A stretch of DNA of 64,000 bases from Pelodera strongyloides (Eukaryota; Nematoda; Chromadorea; Rhabditida; Rhabditidae). The notes beneath the pieces are model-generated. The model did not search any database. It was not told the DNA's origin and saw only the letters and a list, made by a program, of their open reading frames with translations. The stretch is from contig JAANDG010000239.1 of assembly GCA_036852015.1 (NCBI GenBank), forward strand, positions 62,001 to 126,000, in the 5' to 3' direction. The position numbers and the translations under genes were made by a program. Below, piece after piece: positions 27,517 through 35,969 of this stretch (within the stretch, counting starts at the first letter, position 1; each line of letters opens with the position of its first letter).

Positions 27517-28058
27517 CAGGGACGCGGTGTGAGAAAACATGAGAAAGAGAGAGGAGAGAACTAGAAAGATAGTGAGAGAGAGAGATTGCGAGACTGAGAG
27601 AGAGATGAGTGCGAGACTGAGAGACTGAGAGAGAGACTGAGAGAGAGAGAGCGAGACTGAGAGAGAGACTGCGAGACTGCGAGAGAGAGAGAGACTGCGA
27701 GACTGAGAGAGAGAGATGAGAGAGTGAGAGAGAGAGAGACTGCGAGACTGAGAGAGAGAGCGAGAGAGAGAGAGGATGCGAGACGAGAGAGAGAGAGAGA
27801 GCTGCGAGAGTGAGAGAGAGAGACTGCGAGACTGAGAGAGAGACTGCGAGACTGAGAGAGAGACTGCGAGAGGAGGAGAGAGAGATTGCGAGACTGAGAG
27901 AGAGAGATTGCGAGACTGAGAGAGAGAGACTGCGAGACTGAGAGAGAGACTGCGAGACTGAGAGAGAGACTGCGAGACTGAGAGGGAGACTGCGAGACTG
28001 AGAGAGAGACTGCGAGAACTGAGAGAGAGACTGAGAGAGAGAGAGACTGCGAGACTGC

Positions 28059-28092
<34 letters not shown>

Positions 28093-28350
28093 AAGAGAAA
28101 GAGAAGAGAGAGAGAGAGAGAGGGAGCAGGGACGCGGTGTGAGAAAACATGAGAAAGAGAGAGGAGAGAACTAGAAAGATAGTGAGAGAGAGAGATTGCG
28201 AGACTGAGAGAGAGAGATTGCGAGACTGAGAGAGAGAGACTGCGAGACTGAGAGAGAGACTGCGAGACTGAGAGAGAGACTGCGAGACTGAGAGAGAGAG
28301 ACTGCGAGACTGAGAGAGAGACTGCGAGAGTGAGAGAGAGAGACTGCGAG

Positions 28351-28386
<36 letters not shown>

Positions 28387-30698
28387 AAAGCATGAAGGCG
28401 AAGGTACATACAGCGGGAGAGAGTAGGTGAAAAAGCGCACGAGGGGCTAGTCAGACAGATAAGTGAGCAATATAAACAGTCCGCTTACAATTAGGAAGGA
28501 ATAGTAGGAATAGACTGTTTACGTAGAATATTTTTTAATAGGATAACAACCGGCCGAAGTCGGATTCCTCCAGTCGGAGAAGAGCTGCTACAGCTTTTAC
28601 ATAACGAATTGCCGCTTATTTCAATTATCCCGGTATCCCACGCTCCTTGGACATATCACTTACCAACTGTGTAAAAAATTGATTAAATGAAGGCTTCATT
28701 TAATCAATTCTTTCCGGTTATGCACACCTAGCTGGTATTGTGGTTTATAACTCCCCAGGCAGTTGTGGTGCTATGCGCCCACTGTGTGTTGCAGGCGAGC
28801 CGTATAAGTCGCTAGCAAGAACGAAATTTGGGTGTGGGTGGCGGTAGTGTAGTGGTTAGCATACTGGACCGGTAATCCAGAGGTCGTGGGTTCGACCCCC
28901 ACTCGTCCAATACCCCAATTTTTCGTTCATGCAATCAAACTGTGTAAAAAATGTTCACCCTTTTCAGCGTTACAAGTTCGTGTAGTTTGTTTACCGCTGT
29001 CGGATCTACTAAAAGGATATGTGAGTCTCACCTGAAATTGAAGTTCTTTTTTTGGCGGTTCCGAGGAATCTCCAAAGAAAAGCTTCTGAAATACTGGCGA
29101 GTGGAAGCCGAGGAGGTCCGCATTCACGTAGAATGTATGACCTGAAAGAATATACTTGCTTGTAACCGTGAGGCTCTAGCTTATAATTTACGTCACTCCT
29201 TGTCAGAAATGACGATTTGTACAATTAAAGCGAAATACCGGCCGGTTTTTGAAACACATCGAGTAAACCAGCATTGAAATGCAGCTTATGCAAATGAACA
29301 TGAATAAAAAACAAAAATCGAGCTAAATTCGAGTAAATGAACATAAGTACGTACGAATTCAATTGTCCACGGTGCGCTTCAAAAACCGGCCGGTATTTCG
29401 CTTTAATCATAAATGTTTATTGGATCAACGAGTCGTAGGAACCAAGAAGAAGGTTCTTGGGGTAGTTGCTATTAGCACTACCCTGATATCTTCTTCGCTC
29501 CTACGACTATTACTGTGGGAGTAGTTTTCCATAGACACCAAAGGAGTTGCACCTACCGAGTGACCTAACAAAGTCACGAGAAAATAACTGTAGTCACAGT
29601 TAAATGAGGAGGCGCATGAGAATGAAGTGCTCAAATAGTTTCCTCAGATGAGGGTATTAAATTCCGAAAGACATGCTTTACAAAGCAAACGCTTTTAATT
29701 GAAAGGAGTAAATCAATATAATACTATGAATTCTATTAAAGGGACAGGCCCACCGATATAAACCTACGTTTATTATTTGTTCATAATTCATAAAAAGGGT
29801 ATTTATTATAATATATACAAACTAAATATTATTCAGATTCACCATGGGGAAGTTTTTCCTGTGAGCTTTCCTTACAGAAGGTACCGTAGACAGGTCATTT
29901 GCACAATCATTTGCATACACACCTTTGATGTGGATATGCAAACGACTTAACTTCCCTTTCCGACAAAGGTGTGTATGAAAATGACTATGCAAATAACCTG
30001 TCTACGATACCTTCTGTAAGGAAAGCTCACAGGAAAAACTTCCCCATGGTGAATCTGAATAATATTTAGTTTGTATATATTATAATAAATACCCTTTTTA
30101 TGAATTATGAACAAATAATAAACGTAGGTTTATATCGGTGGGCCTGTCCCTTTAAAATTTTCGTAAAGGATCTTAGTAAATAGGTGATTTCCATAGTGGG
30201 CATGCAGATTTACAAGTCATTTTGCAAGCCGGCAAAAATTAGAATGCCCACTATGGAAATCAACTATTTACTACGATCCAAAATTTTTATAGACTTCATA
30301 GTCTTATATTGATTTGCTCCTTCCAATTAAAAGCTTTTGCTTTGTAAAGCATGTCTTTCGGAATTTAATACCATCATATTTCGATAAAAGGAAACCATTT
30401 GAGCACTTCATTCTCGTGAGCCTCCTCCTTTAAGCTACATTGTCCACCAGCTAACAATTTTAGAATCTTGACCGCCTTGGGGAGAAACGGTGTCCTGCCA
30501 CGAGAACCGAACCCGCGAGTTTGCACGGTGAGCAAGGCATTAACCACTGCACCACAAGGCGACCTACTACTAGGCGAAAATGGACGACAAAAAGCATTTT
30601 CACGAAAACCCACCGTCCTGAACTATAATTTTGTATTTATTAAAGAAGGTGATGCTCCTGTAATCCTCTGGCACCAATGGAGATGGGTCCACAACCAT
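5393..30698 (-). CDS. Gene B: BTB/POZ protein with C-terminal Cys/His cluster, about 25 kb, 8 exons
   Basis: Exons (minus): 30614-30698, 29032-29141, 18787-18862, 12187-12267, 11402-11483, 8524-8611, 5756-5881 and 5393-5545. Lengths 85/110/76/81/82/88/126/153 join to a 266-codon open frame, and the first seven equal those of gene C. BTB core HTFYVNADLLGFHSPVF (exon 2), MAELKDLMRMTTKF (exon 4), YEKVKWSLVDRLTE (exon 6). The Cys/His cluster is C211-x2-C214-x7-C222-x2-C225-x4-C230-x2-H233-x7-C241. Introns hold the LTR element, LINEs, GA satellite, MITEs and palindromes. Two splice oddities: the exon 7 acceptor AG comes from a transposon end, and exon 3 has a second in-frame acceptor 27 nt upstream. 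Exon order and frame make one gene likely, but transcription over 25 kb is unproven; scattered remnants are the alternative. Confidence 0.7.
5883..7168. mobile_element. TIR element (TGAGGCCGTATTCACCA ends) at the gene B intron 6/exon 7 boundary
   Basis: Inverted ends TGAGGCCGTATTCACCACTC and GGTGAATACGGCCTCA enclose about 1.29 kb with subterminal CCCTGGGGA and TCCCTGCAGGGA palindromes and no transposase ORF. Paralogous genes C and D lack it at the same place (gene C intron end ATTGTCTTCAG), so it is an insertion. A small relative lies at 24704-24838. The superfamily is not determined. Confidence 0.75.
7768..8356. mobile_element. TTAA-flanked MITE, family 3 (TTAAAGGGTGAGGTCCACC ends)
   Basis: Inverted termini TTAAAGGGTGAGGTCCACCT and complement bound 589 bp, in intron 6 of gene B. 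A second full copy of almost the same length is at 32539-33128 with similar internal sequence (CCAACGAAATATTGAGCAAAA). Confidence 0.85.
9119..9350. repeat. Minisatellite of about 30 bp units (CCCTCATACATCCCGT)
   Basis: At least seven imperfect units containing CACCC, YATACATCCCGT and GTACACCC motifs. Long ORFs on both strands here are repeat artefacts. Lies in intron 5 of gene B. Confidence 0.8.
9619..9665. repeat. AT microsatellite
   Basis: An alternating TA run of roughly 20 or more dinucleotides. Confidence 0.9.
10092..11271. mobile_element. 1.2-kb palindromic element carrying an inverted pair of tRNA-like sequences
   Basis: Arms 10092-10560 and about 10780-11271 are near-perfect inverted repeats, with termini GAGCGCGCTGCGTAATAAGA and complement. 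Each arm contains TAGTGGATAGCTC and GGGTTCTATTCCC-like stretches that resemble the A and B boxes of a tRNA gene. No ORF of note. It sits in intron 5 of gene B. Confidence 0.75.
11500..11960. repeat. Palindromic element in gene B intron 4
   Basis: Inverted arms share AAAGGAAATTT, GAGCCAGGAGCAAGCT, AAGCTAAGCTACCTCGACTT and ACGGTATGCC with their complements. Outer ends are CGGTCACCTCG and CGAGGTCACCG. This is a MITE-like fold-back without a coding region. Confidence 0.7.
12629..12692. repeat. AT microsatellite next to a CA-rich tract
   Basis: A TA dinucleotide run preceded by ACACAC repeats at 12586-12626. Confidence 0.9.
12754..13101 (-). repeat. 3' LTR
   Basis: 348 bp, TG...CA termini. Aligned by eye it differs from the other LTR at two positions only (GATGTAG/GAAGTAG and GTACATC/GTAGATC). 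Confidence 0.93.
13163..13801 (-). pseudogene. Integrase C-terminal remnant of the LTR element
   Basis: The reading frame up to the stop at 13163 carries FCDKKGIKL, FVEGMTVYARCYNEPVKWFPG and YRVHTSKGDWIRRTDQLR. This matches the pattern of metazoan Ty3/gypsy integrase ends (KW.PG..., RR..DQLR). The catalytic integrase core is absent. At its 5' side it is separated from the gag-protease frame only by the hAT-like MITE, so before that insertion the two formed one frame across the 8-bp duplicated site. Confidence 0.75.
13802..14630. mobile_element. hAT-like non-autonomous element inside the LTR retrotransposon
   Basis: 829 bp bounded by TAGAGTGGGGTCAA and its exact complement, with an 8-bp target duplication GTCCTAAC at 13794-13801 and 14631-14638. 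An 8-bp duplication and a TAGAG-type end are hallmarks of the hAT superfamily. The interior is rich in GAGTCACTCAT/GAGTGACTC motifs near both ends and has no transposase. Confidence 0.88.
14573..15796 (-). pseudogene. gag-protease ORF of the LTR element, truncated by the MITE
   Basis: Likely start ATG at 15796 (MDGRMRMEMF); the frame is also open upstream into the LTR. Retrotransposon gag features include WIARLQIQLDLR and EEFYRELERLAGKCEF. A zinc-knuckle-like motif CYNCDKLGHFAKDY has Tyr where the last Cys of CCHC is expected. The aspartic protease motif is ELDTGAALSIINE. The last codons run into the hAT-like element and stop at 14573, so polyprotein continuity is broken. Confidence 0.85.
15823..16170 (-). 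repeat. 5' LTR
   Basis: 348 bp, near-identical partner of 12754-13101, followed outside by the target duplication GAATT. Confidence 0.93.
16431..17571 (+). pseudogene. RTE-type LINE remnant, internally deleted
   Basis: The first part (16431-16720) looks like the start of an apurinic endonuclease domain (IICLRETRSHTL, AGGVGFIIHP). It is joined directly to the second half of a reverse transcriptase: HLRFADDLVLIAHSSQEADN (motif C FADD), GLRINIQKT, FVYFGRKINM, LTYAGETWAFTEKTERKL and HRWARHIMRR. The endonuclease end and RT motifs A/B are missing, so it is a deletion derivative. The LTR element inserted next to its 5' side. Confidence 0.8.
17575..18420 (+). pseudogene. CR1/Jockey-like LINE reverse transcriptase fragment, degenerate
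   Basis: RT motifs appear in order in broken frames: EIIYFDFAKTFDRVSHKKL (A), SGVPQRSVLGPILFS (B), SFVMYADDIKIYS (C) and VQIKDLGFIMTDDLSF. Stops and frame shifts occur near 17890 and 18077. It is related to, but not a copy of, the LINE at 19951-24480. Confidence 0.8.
18787..18889 (-). other. Gene B exon 3 with duplicated, in-frame acceptor
   Basis: A 27-nt tandem duplication places GTTACAG upstream and GTTGCAG downstream, each followed by GATGAAACCGTAA. Using the upstream acceptor (exon to 18889) instead of the usual one (18862) would add nine in-frame residues, DETVNILLQ, to the BTB domain. Confidence 0.6.
19144..19295. mobile_element. Half of a TTAA-flanked MITE, family 4
   Basis: TTAAAGGGAATATGTAAGCC, AATAGAATGCGTGTTGCCC-like and GTTGTC segments ending at CCATAGTAAACGCGTT match one arm of the larger copy at 25394-26241. 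Confidence 0.5.
20720..23522 (-). pseudogene. LINE ORF2: endonuclease + reverse transcriptase, one frameshift
   Basis: From ATG at 23522: NIRSLMKNLNNVHHF, PDILILVESWL and KKGGGICLYV are the start of an APE-type endonuclease. This frame stops at 23229, and a one-base shift near 23226-23235 restores the downstream frame (FIVVYRLPGC). The endonuclease then continues with LLGDFNIHFDF and SSDHNLITF. Reverse transcriptase motifs: DVIYLDIAKAFDKV (A), SGVPQGSVLGPILFLLY (B), IRCFADDCKIY (C) and MRDLGIQIQDNWHF. The C-terminal region holds no further break to the stop at 20720. It encodes target-primed reverse transcription functions, and one indel separates it from an intact ORF. Confidence 0.9.
23564..24455 (-). 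pseudogene. LINE ORF1 (two overlapping frames)
   Basis: ATG at 24455 opens MEVDKDKGVDAPVPR with a charged, Ser-rich stretch and LSEILGMGEVELEGML. This frame stops at 24132. A second frame, overlapping it from 24160 to 23564, continues with QTLNLKAMIKFLGI, RVFIRESMTFEQRQRLNEMR and NGVDRTKLAFETC. The FIRESMT..QR pattern is typical of the end of the RNA-binding region in LINE ORF1 proteins. One frameshift in the overlap is the simplest reading. Confidence 0.65.
24704..24838. mobile_element. Short TIR element, relative of 5883-7168
   Basis: GCCATATTCACCACTC at the left and GAGTGGTGAATATGGCCTCA at the right, with inner CCCCATGGGGGAAAT. The size is only about 135 bp. Confidence 0.65.
24839..25393. 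other. No gene seen (gene B intron 2)
   Basis: The right half has a short local array of GTGCCGACCCGACG-type units (about 25190-25300). Nothing else was recognised. Confidence 0.4.
25394..26241. mobile_element. TTAA-type MITE family 4 with a family 10 MITE nested in its centre
   Basis: The outer arms carry TTCGCCTTTTCCATAGTAAA and complement, and CAAGATTCAAGATGCAG and complement. The right end is AACATATTCCCTTTAA. The palindrome centre (ACATATTCGCTTTAA) is occupied by a second element at 25609-25902. Confidence 0.75.
25609..25902. mobile_element. TTAA-flanked MITE, family 10, nested
   Basis: TTAAAGCGAAATACCACCCGG on the left and CGACCGCTAATTCGCTTTAA on the right, inserted exactly at the central TTAA of family 4. 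A second copy is at 42353-42636 in gene C intron 5. Confidence 0.75.
26270..28385. repeat. 2.1-kb GA-rich satellite
   Basis: Purine-only to purine-rich sequence grading from simple (GA)n to a higher-order unit GAGAGAGACTGCGAGACT repeated many times. It is interrupted by an A-tract of about 40 at 27090-27129. Two nearly identical GGGAGCAGGGACGCGGTGTG-containing segments occur at about 27511 and 28119. Very long Ser/Leu ORFs here are artefacts. Located in intron 2 of gene B. Confidence 0.92.
28838..28909 (+). tRNA. tRNA-like sequence, probably a pseudogene or SINE head
   Basis: It folds with a D arm (GTGTAGTGGTTAGCAT), an anticodon stem CTGGA/TCCAG with loop CCGGTAA (anticodon GGT if functional), and a T arm GTGGG-TTCGACC-CCCAC. 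The acceptor stem has two mismatches and position 33 is C instead of T, which argues against a working tRNA. An inverted repeat (GAACGAAATTTGGGT and complement) surrounds it. Confidence 0.5.
29225..29406. mobile_element. TTAA-flanked MITE, family 2
   Basis: TTAAAGCGAAATACCGGCCGG and exact complement at both ends. Lies in intron 1 of gene B. Confidence 0.88.
29653..30375. mobile_element. Palindromic element hosting a family 1 MITE
   Basis: Arms AATTCCGAAAGACATGCTTT and complement flank a family 1 MITE at 29736-30155 and, to its right, a further fold-back (30160-30290, CCATAGTGGGCAT arms). This gives three nested inverted repeats in intron 1 of gene B. Confidence 0.75.
29736..30155. mobile_element. 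TTAA-flanked MITE, family 1
   Basis: TTAAAGGGACAGGCCCACCG and complement at the ends, with GGGGAAGTTTTTCCTGTGAG subterminal inverted segments. Confidence 0.88.
30490..30572 (-). repeat. tRNA-like sequence in gene B intron 1
   Basis: On the minus strand, GTGGTGCAGTGGTTAATGCC resembles an A box and GCGGGTTCGGTTCTC a B box. A diverged counterpart is found at the matching position of gene C (44697-44770), so it probably predates their duplication. Confidence 0.5.
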
Positions 30699-31284
30699 GC
30701 TAAATCGAAAACGTTGCTTTTTTGTGGTAATGCTTTTGGATATAAAAGCAAAGTCAGCGAGTAATTAGATGCATTCTCATTGAAGCAGCTGTTTTTATTG
30801 GTTGACACAGACGTCCGAAATACTTTTCAAACAACGAAGGTTATAACGCTTAAAAACGGCATTGTAGAGTGCATGAATATTCTATCTCAATCAGTTTGTA
30901 TAAGGTTATTTTACAATGATTGAGACCGACAAGCACAATGATGACTTTATTAAATATAAGAAACCAGTCGGCTCACGCCGCCTGAGGCGACTTACATGGA
31001 AATATTATTGGTTTAGCATGGGCATACTTATATACAAAGCTTCAAACTTATCATAAGAAATTCACATAATAGGAAACAATTGCATAAGCATACTTAGACA
31101 TTGAGCTGCGAAACTCTTTTTTATGCCCGAACACGAAATTTGCATTTCCGTAACGCACATCGGTATGCAAATTAGGCTACAGTTAATCTTTTATATAATA
31201 AGATAAGTAGACAGAATATTGTGGTGGTGGGAGGTGGGTTAGTTTGAGTTGAGTGACGCTCTGCTCACGTGCCGTCATGTAACT

Positions 31285-31400
31285 GGGTAGGTCAATCAGT
31301 GACACCCATACTTATGGCCGTAGGCACGAACGCTGGGAGTTTGCTCACTGCCTCCCAGATGTGAGGCACATGGACGGATCACACTCGAAACAGTGACACG
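31285..31400 (-). promoter_or_regulatory. Conserved upstream block (copy B)
   Basis: About 0.6 kb before the gene B start codon. It shares GTGCCTACGGCCATAAG and GGGTGTCACTGATTG with the copies upstream of C and D, and continues as CACGTGAGCAGAGCGTCACTC. Function unknown. Confidence 0.45.
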
Positions 31401-31604
31401 TAGGCAAACTTCACCCCTTTGGTATGGCTCCCATGCTAGGGCGAAGCTCGTTGGAATATGGAATCTAACGGGTAGGCAGACTGACAAGATCCATGATAGT
31501 TAGAGAAGAGAATTGTGCATGAAAATCAAGCAAATACTCGATATTCGACCCCCAGTCCAGTATTCACGATGAAACACAGTACATAGTAATGTAGGTTAAA
31601 ACGG

Positions 31605-31940
31605 GGGCAAAGCGAATATGTATATGTAGGCACTGAAAAAATGAGCAAAAAAAAGGCGAAACTAGCGTTTCCATACCAGACATTAATTTAAATAGGCGAC
31701 TGAATATGTAAATACGAATTAGCATGCCCTGCATCTTGAATCTTGCTATTTGCCGATATAAGTTGACATTTGCCCCATCAGACCCAAATTTATACAACGG
31801 TTCTGATTAACGCGTTTACTATGGAAAAGGCGAACTTTGTAATTCATTTTCTTTTAAATGGGTAATTGTAGACAACTTTTTTTATTGTTTCCTTAATGGC
31901 GAACACGCATTCTATTAATACAGCCTACATATTCCCTTTA
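31605..31940. mobile_element. Half of MITE family 4
   Basis: Matches the right arm of 25394-26241: GCGAATATGTA, CAAGATTCAAGATGCAG in complement, AACGCGTTTACTATGGAAAA, and the end CCTACATATTCCCTTTAA. The left arm is missing. Confidence 0.65.
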
Positions 31941-32538
31941 AATAAAACGGTTTCCCGAACTAAATACACCTTTTCCCATTGGACTCGGTGGTGGTGCGTG
32001 CATTTTATCTTAAACGTATCACAAACAGAGCGAGCTGCACTAGCAATGCGGACTCATTGGCGACGTTTATGCCCTGCTCGAAGAAAAATGCAGTACCACC
32101 AAGACCAAACTACGAAAAACGAACTCAAGGAGAGAATCGGAGAATTCACTGAAAATGGAAAGTGGGAGATACTGGAGTACAGTAGTTATGTAAGGGACCG
32201 GGTAGCGGATGATGATAAATAGTATAAATACCCTGCTAGCTTACCCTTCTTCTTCTTCCTTGCGCTTATCCCGCGTGGTGGCAGGGTCCGCTTTTTTGTA
32301 TTTCCCCCATTTTATCCGATCTGACGAGTCTTGTGGCGTTAGACCAGTGGTCTTTAGTTTAGGTCTGCGTTTAGCCGATCCACATCTGTTCTGATATCAC
32401 TGCATTATATTCGTTCATGTAGAATCGGCGGGAGCAGCTTGAAAGCCGAAGACAAGAAATCAAAACGAAACAGCTGTGTTAATTTAAGGTGCCGGCAGAA
32501 ATTTCTTTGATCGCAATTTTTTTTTATTCTGCTTGGAA
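31941..32538. other. No gene seen
   Basis: One ORF of 108 codons (31896-32222) shows no recognisable family features and partly overlaps MITE sequence, so it is not called. Confidence 0.4.
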
Positions 32539-33128
32539 TTAAAGGGTGAGGTCCACCTCAGAAACCAAAAAAGTTATTATTTTTATTAGCTTCCCCGTGT
32601 CTGTATCTACCAGAAAAACTAAAACAAATTTGACAGAACATTATTTCCAACGAAATATTGAGCAAAAAATGGTCCAGCTTGGGTACCTGTGATTACGGTA
32701 GCCTGGTACCTTTTTTACGTTTTGGTTGTGAAGAAAATTTTTTTGAAAAATTTCGAAAAAATAACAACAACAAAAATAAGTTCCAAAATAACTACGGTAC
32801 CATACAAATGACGAAGACGGGATTAAATATGGGTTGTTTAGCTTGGCAAATAAAATAAAACGCCTGGTTTAAAAAGGCGACAAACGCACAGTCACAATTC
32901 CGCCCTTTTTTATTTCCCAAACAACGGTCGCGAGAGCGCGGTTTATCATGCACCACACCCTATCGGCGCCTATCGTAATAATGGTACTGGAGGGCCGTTT
33001 TTTGCCCCATATTTCGTTGGAAATAATTTTCTGCCAAATTTGTTTTAGTTATTCTGGTATATACAGACACGGGGAATCTAATAAAACTGATAACTTTTTT
33101 GTTTTCTGAGGTGGACCTCACCCTTTAA
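32539..33128. mobile_element. TTAA-flanked MITE, family 3
   Basis: A 590-bp copy with ends TTAAAGGGTGAGGTCCACCT and complement, similar along its length to 7768-8356. Confidence 0.87.
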
Positions 33129-33435
33129 TTACAAAGTTACAAAGTTTCCTTGTTGGTCTTCCTTCGGAGTGAATTGGTATATTTCTCGCTCTTTCTGAAT
33201 TATGTGGTTCAGCAGACGGCCGCCTGAGGCGGGTTTCCAATACTTCAATACTTCAAAGCCTCAGAAAATGGGCATATTTGTATAAAACGTCTGAAACGTA
33301 TTCCTATAAATAAGGTACTGAGACCTCATTTTGCTTATTTTTTGCGAAAGGTTGGACTGCGTATACCTTATACCGAATCCTTGAAACTTATTATGGATTT
33401 CGTTTCCGCGATGACATCAAATAAACCTTTCTCCT

Positions 33436-33832
33436 TTAAAGGGACAGGCCCATCAAAGTAAACCTATATTTACGACGTATTCATAATGTGTATAGAGCAT
33501 TTTTATTACAATATATACAAACCCAATTTCACCTACTTTCGTCCTCGAGGACTTTTTCCGATGTGCTCATCATCATATGTATACCGTAAAACTGCAGAGA
33601 TCGAAGCTGTCTACGCAAATTTATCAAGAAATTAAAATGCGAGCTAGATTTGCATATACACCTTGGAAGTCTGCAGCTTTATGGTATACATATGATGATG
33701 AGCACATCGGAAAAAGTCCTCGAGGGCAAAAGTAGGTGAAATTTGGGTTGTATATATTGTAATAAAAATGCTTTATATACATTAAGAACGTTTCGTAAAT
33801 ATAGGTTTACTTTGATGGGCCTGTCCCTTTAA
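33436..33832. mobile_element. TTAA-flanked MITE, family 1 (first of a chain)
   Basis: TTAAAGGGACAGGCCCATCA ends. Its right TTAA (33829-33832) is also the left TTAA of the next element. Confidence 0.88.
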
Positions 33833-34732
33833 AGGGATAGGTTCATCTCAACTCACCTTTATTTTTTATTGTTTTTATCGATAATAGCACAAATATCATT
33901 CACAATGAAAATTAAATCAATCACAAAACAGTAGCCTCGCAGAAGAAGCTTCCTTCATTGGAAGCGAGTTGATCGGAAGCCAAAATCTAAACTCAAAAAC
34001 TAATACCGTACACAGATCTCGCGGACTAATGGCAATTAGCCAAGAGCCAATTAAAGCGTCAGGCCCATTTCAAGTGACCCCTATTTTTGATGATTCCATC
34101 TGATTCTGCATGTCAAATATAGTAGGATGCAATATTTTTTTAATTTTCGAGCGCAAAATTCACACACTATTCAGCAATTTACCGTGGGCAGCCATACCCA
34201 ACTATCTATCGCAGTTGGCACGCCCATTCGCGCTGATGGGCTAATCTCGCAATTGCCACGCCCAATACAGCATATTGCCCAATTAGCGCAAAGGGGCGTG
34301 ACAACTGCGATAGATAGTTGGGTATGACTGGCAATGGTGAATTGGTGAATACTACGTGAATTTTGCGCTTGAAAATTAGAAAAATATCGTATCGTACTAT
34401 ATTTGACATGGGGAATCAGATGAAATCATCAAAAATAGGGGTCATTTGAAATGGGCCTGACCCTTTAAATGATACCACACCGTGGAAAATAATGGCCTGC
34501 CGAGTGTAGTTTGTAGTTTGGCTAAATGCCATTGGCCCGCACGATCTGTGTACGGTATTAATTTTTGCGTTTAGATTTTGGCTTCCGATCAACTAGCTTC
34601 CAATAACGGAAGCTTCTTCTGCGAGACGTATTGTTTTGTGCTTGATTTAATCTTCATTGTGAATGATATTTGTGCTATTATCAATAAAAACAATAAAAAG
34701 AGAGGTGATTTGAGATGAACCTATCCCTTTAA
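33829..34732. mobile_element. TTAA-flanked MITE, family 5, containing family 6
   Basis: TTAAAGGGATAGGTTCATCT and complement at the ends. A separate TIR element occupies 34051-34468. The right TTAA is shared with the element at 34729. Confidence 0.85.
34051..34468. mobile_element. TTAA-flanked MITE, family 6, nested
   Basis: TTAAAGCGTCAGGCCCATTT and AAATGGGCCTGACCCTTTAA ends, with inner arms CATACCCAACTATCTATCGC and complement. Confidence 0.85.
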
Positions 34733-34996
34733 GCCGCGTTCGAGTTGGGAAAAGTTGTGGAATTCCGGAATTCCACCGTTCGAGATGGGATAACGGAAAC
34801 GTAAATGTTTTTCCGCTATTTAACCCCAACCGTCGGGGTCAAGCGTCATTTTTGGCTCCTGCAGTGGTTAAAAATATAATCCCACAACGATTCCACTACG
34901 GTATTTTTGCTTTTCCTCGCACGTTTTTCCGTCCAACTCGAACAGCGGAATTCCGGAATTCCACCAAATTTTCCGCAACTCGAACGCGGCTTTATA
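34729..34996. mobile_element. Fold-back element, probable TTAA type (last of chain)
   Basis: TTAAGCCGCGTTCGAGTTG on the left and CAACTCGAACGCGGCTTTATA on the right; inner GGAATTCCGGAATTCCACC occurs in inverted pairs. The right TTAA is imperfect. Confidence 0.6.
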
Positions 34997-35853
34997 CAGT
35001 AGCAGATAGCTAGCATATAAGTCGTCATAGTAGCTCAGTTTCAGCACAATCGTGCCTCTTCTTTAATGAATTGTTCGCTATTTGCGGTTTAAAAAAGAAG
35101 AATCAAAAGCTTTCACTTTAAACTCTTACACGATATAAAAAATAGCGCAACTTACTCAGCGCAAATCCATCGCGAGCTTTCCATAGCGTTCGCAAAAAAA
35201 AAAACTTTTTACTTCGATTGTACATCAATCGATTGAGCTTTTTTATGCTGAAGTCGATAAAAAAAAGAATTAGCTGCTGCGGTGCAAGAGTAAAAATCTT
35301 ATAGGCTCTCATTGATGTATAATCCAAGTAAAAAGCTTTTTGCGAACAAGTAGCCTTCCCTTGTTAGCGCCTAGATCGTACCAGGAACGGAGACGGCTTG
35401 GGAATCCTATGTGCTGGAAGTTTTTTTCCCTTTGTAAATTGTGAAAAACTCTAAAGCATGCTACACTTTGTTCTAAGAACAAAGGTAACGTCTTTGTTAG
35501 GTGGCAAAGTCGGTGTTTCCCGTACTTTGTAAACAGTGTTATTAGAAACTAACACCATCACCATTCGATAAACGTCTTTCTACCTAACTTTCGAAAGTAA
35601 TCGAACACTTTATCTCGTGAGCCTTCTCCTTTGGTTTGTCAAATAAAATTGTACAACCAAATTCAGGGGGTTGACTTTCAGCAAGCAGATAAGGCAAGTG
35701 TACTGTATACTCAAACAAAAACTCAAAATCAAAAAGCATTGAAAACAAATAATTTAATATACACACACACACACACAATAAATGTACAAAAAAAGATTAG
35801 GCACAACTTCGGCGTACACAAGATTGCCGTTTAGGACTCATGCAAATTTAAGT
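34997..35853. other. No gene seen
   Basis: AT-rich sequence with a short ACACAC run near 35761. No BTB exon or known repeat recognised. Confidence 0.4.
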
Positions 35854-35856
35854 TTT

Positions 35857-35969
35857 TCATTACATTGCATTACATGAAAACCTCCCTTTGCGATACAGTG
35901 GATAACACACCTTCAAACATCGATACGTAAACAAGCTTTATATTCAATCATTTATTCGGTGTAATTGGT
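35857..35969. repeat. Outer B repeat, about 113 bp
   Basis: Matches 36700-36813 except for two single-base indels (CATTGCAT/CATGCAT and TCAAACA/TCATAACA). Confidence 0.85.

Noticed and set aside
26428..28440. Very long Ser/Leu/Arg ORFs on both strands (up to 377 codons)
   Set aside because: They are translations of the GA/CT satellite with no amino-acid complexity beyond the repeat.
28838..28909. Functional tRNA-Thr (GGT)
   Set aside because: C at position 33, two acceptor mismatches and an anticodon not normally used in eukaryotes argue for a pseudogene or SINE head; kept only as tRNA-like.
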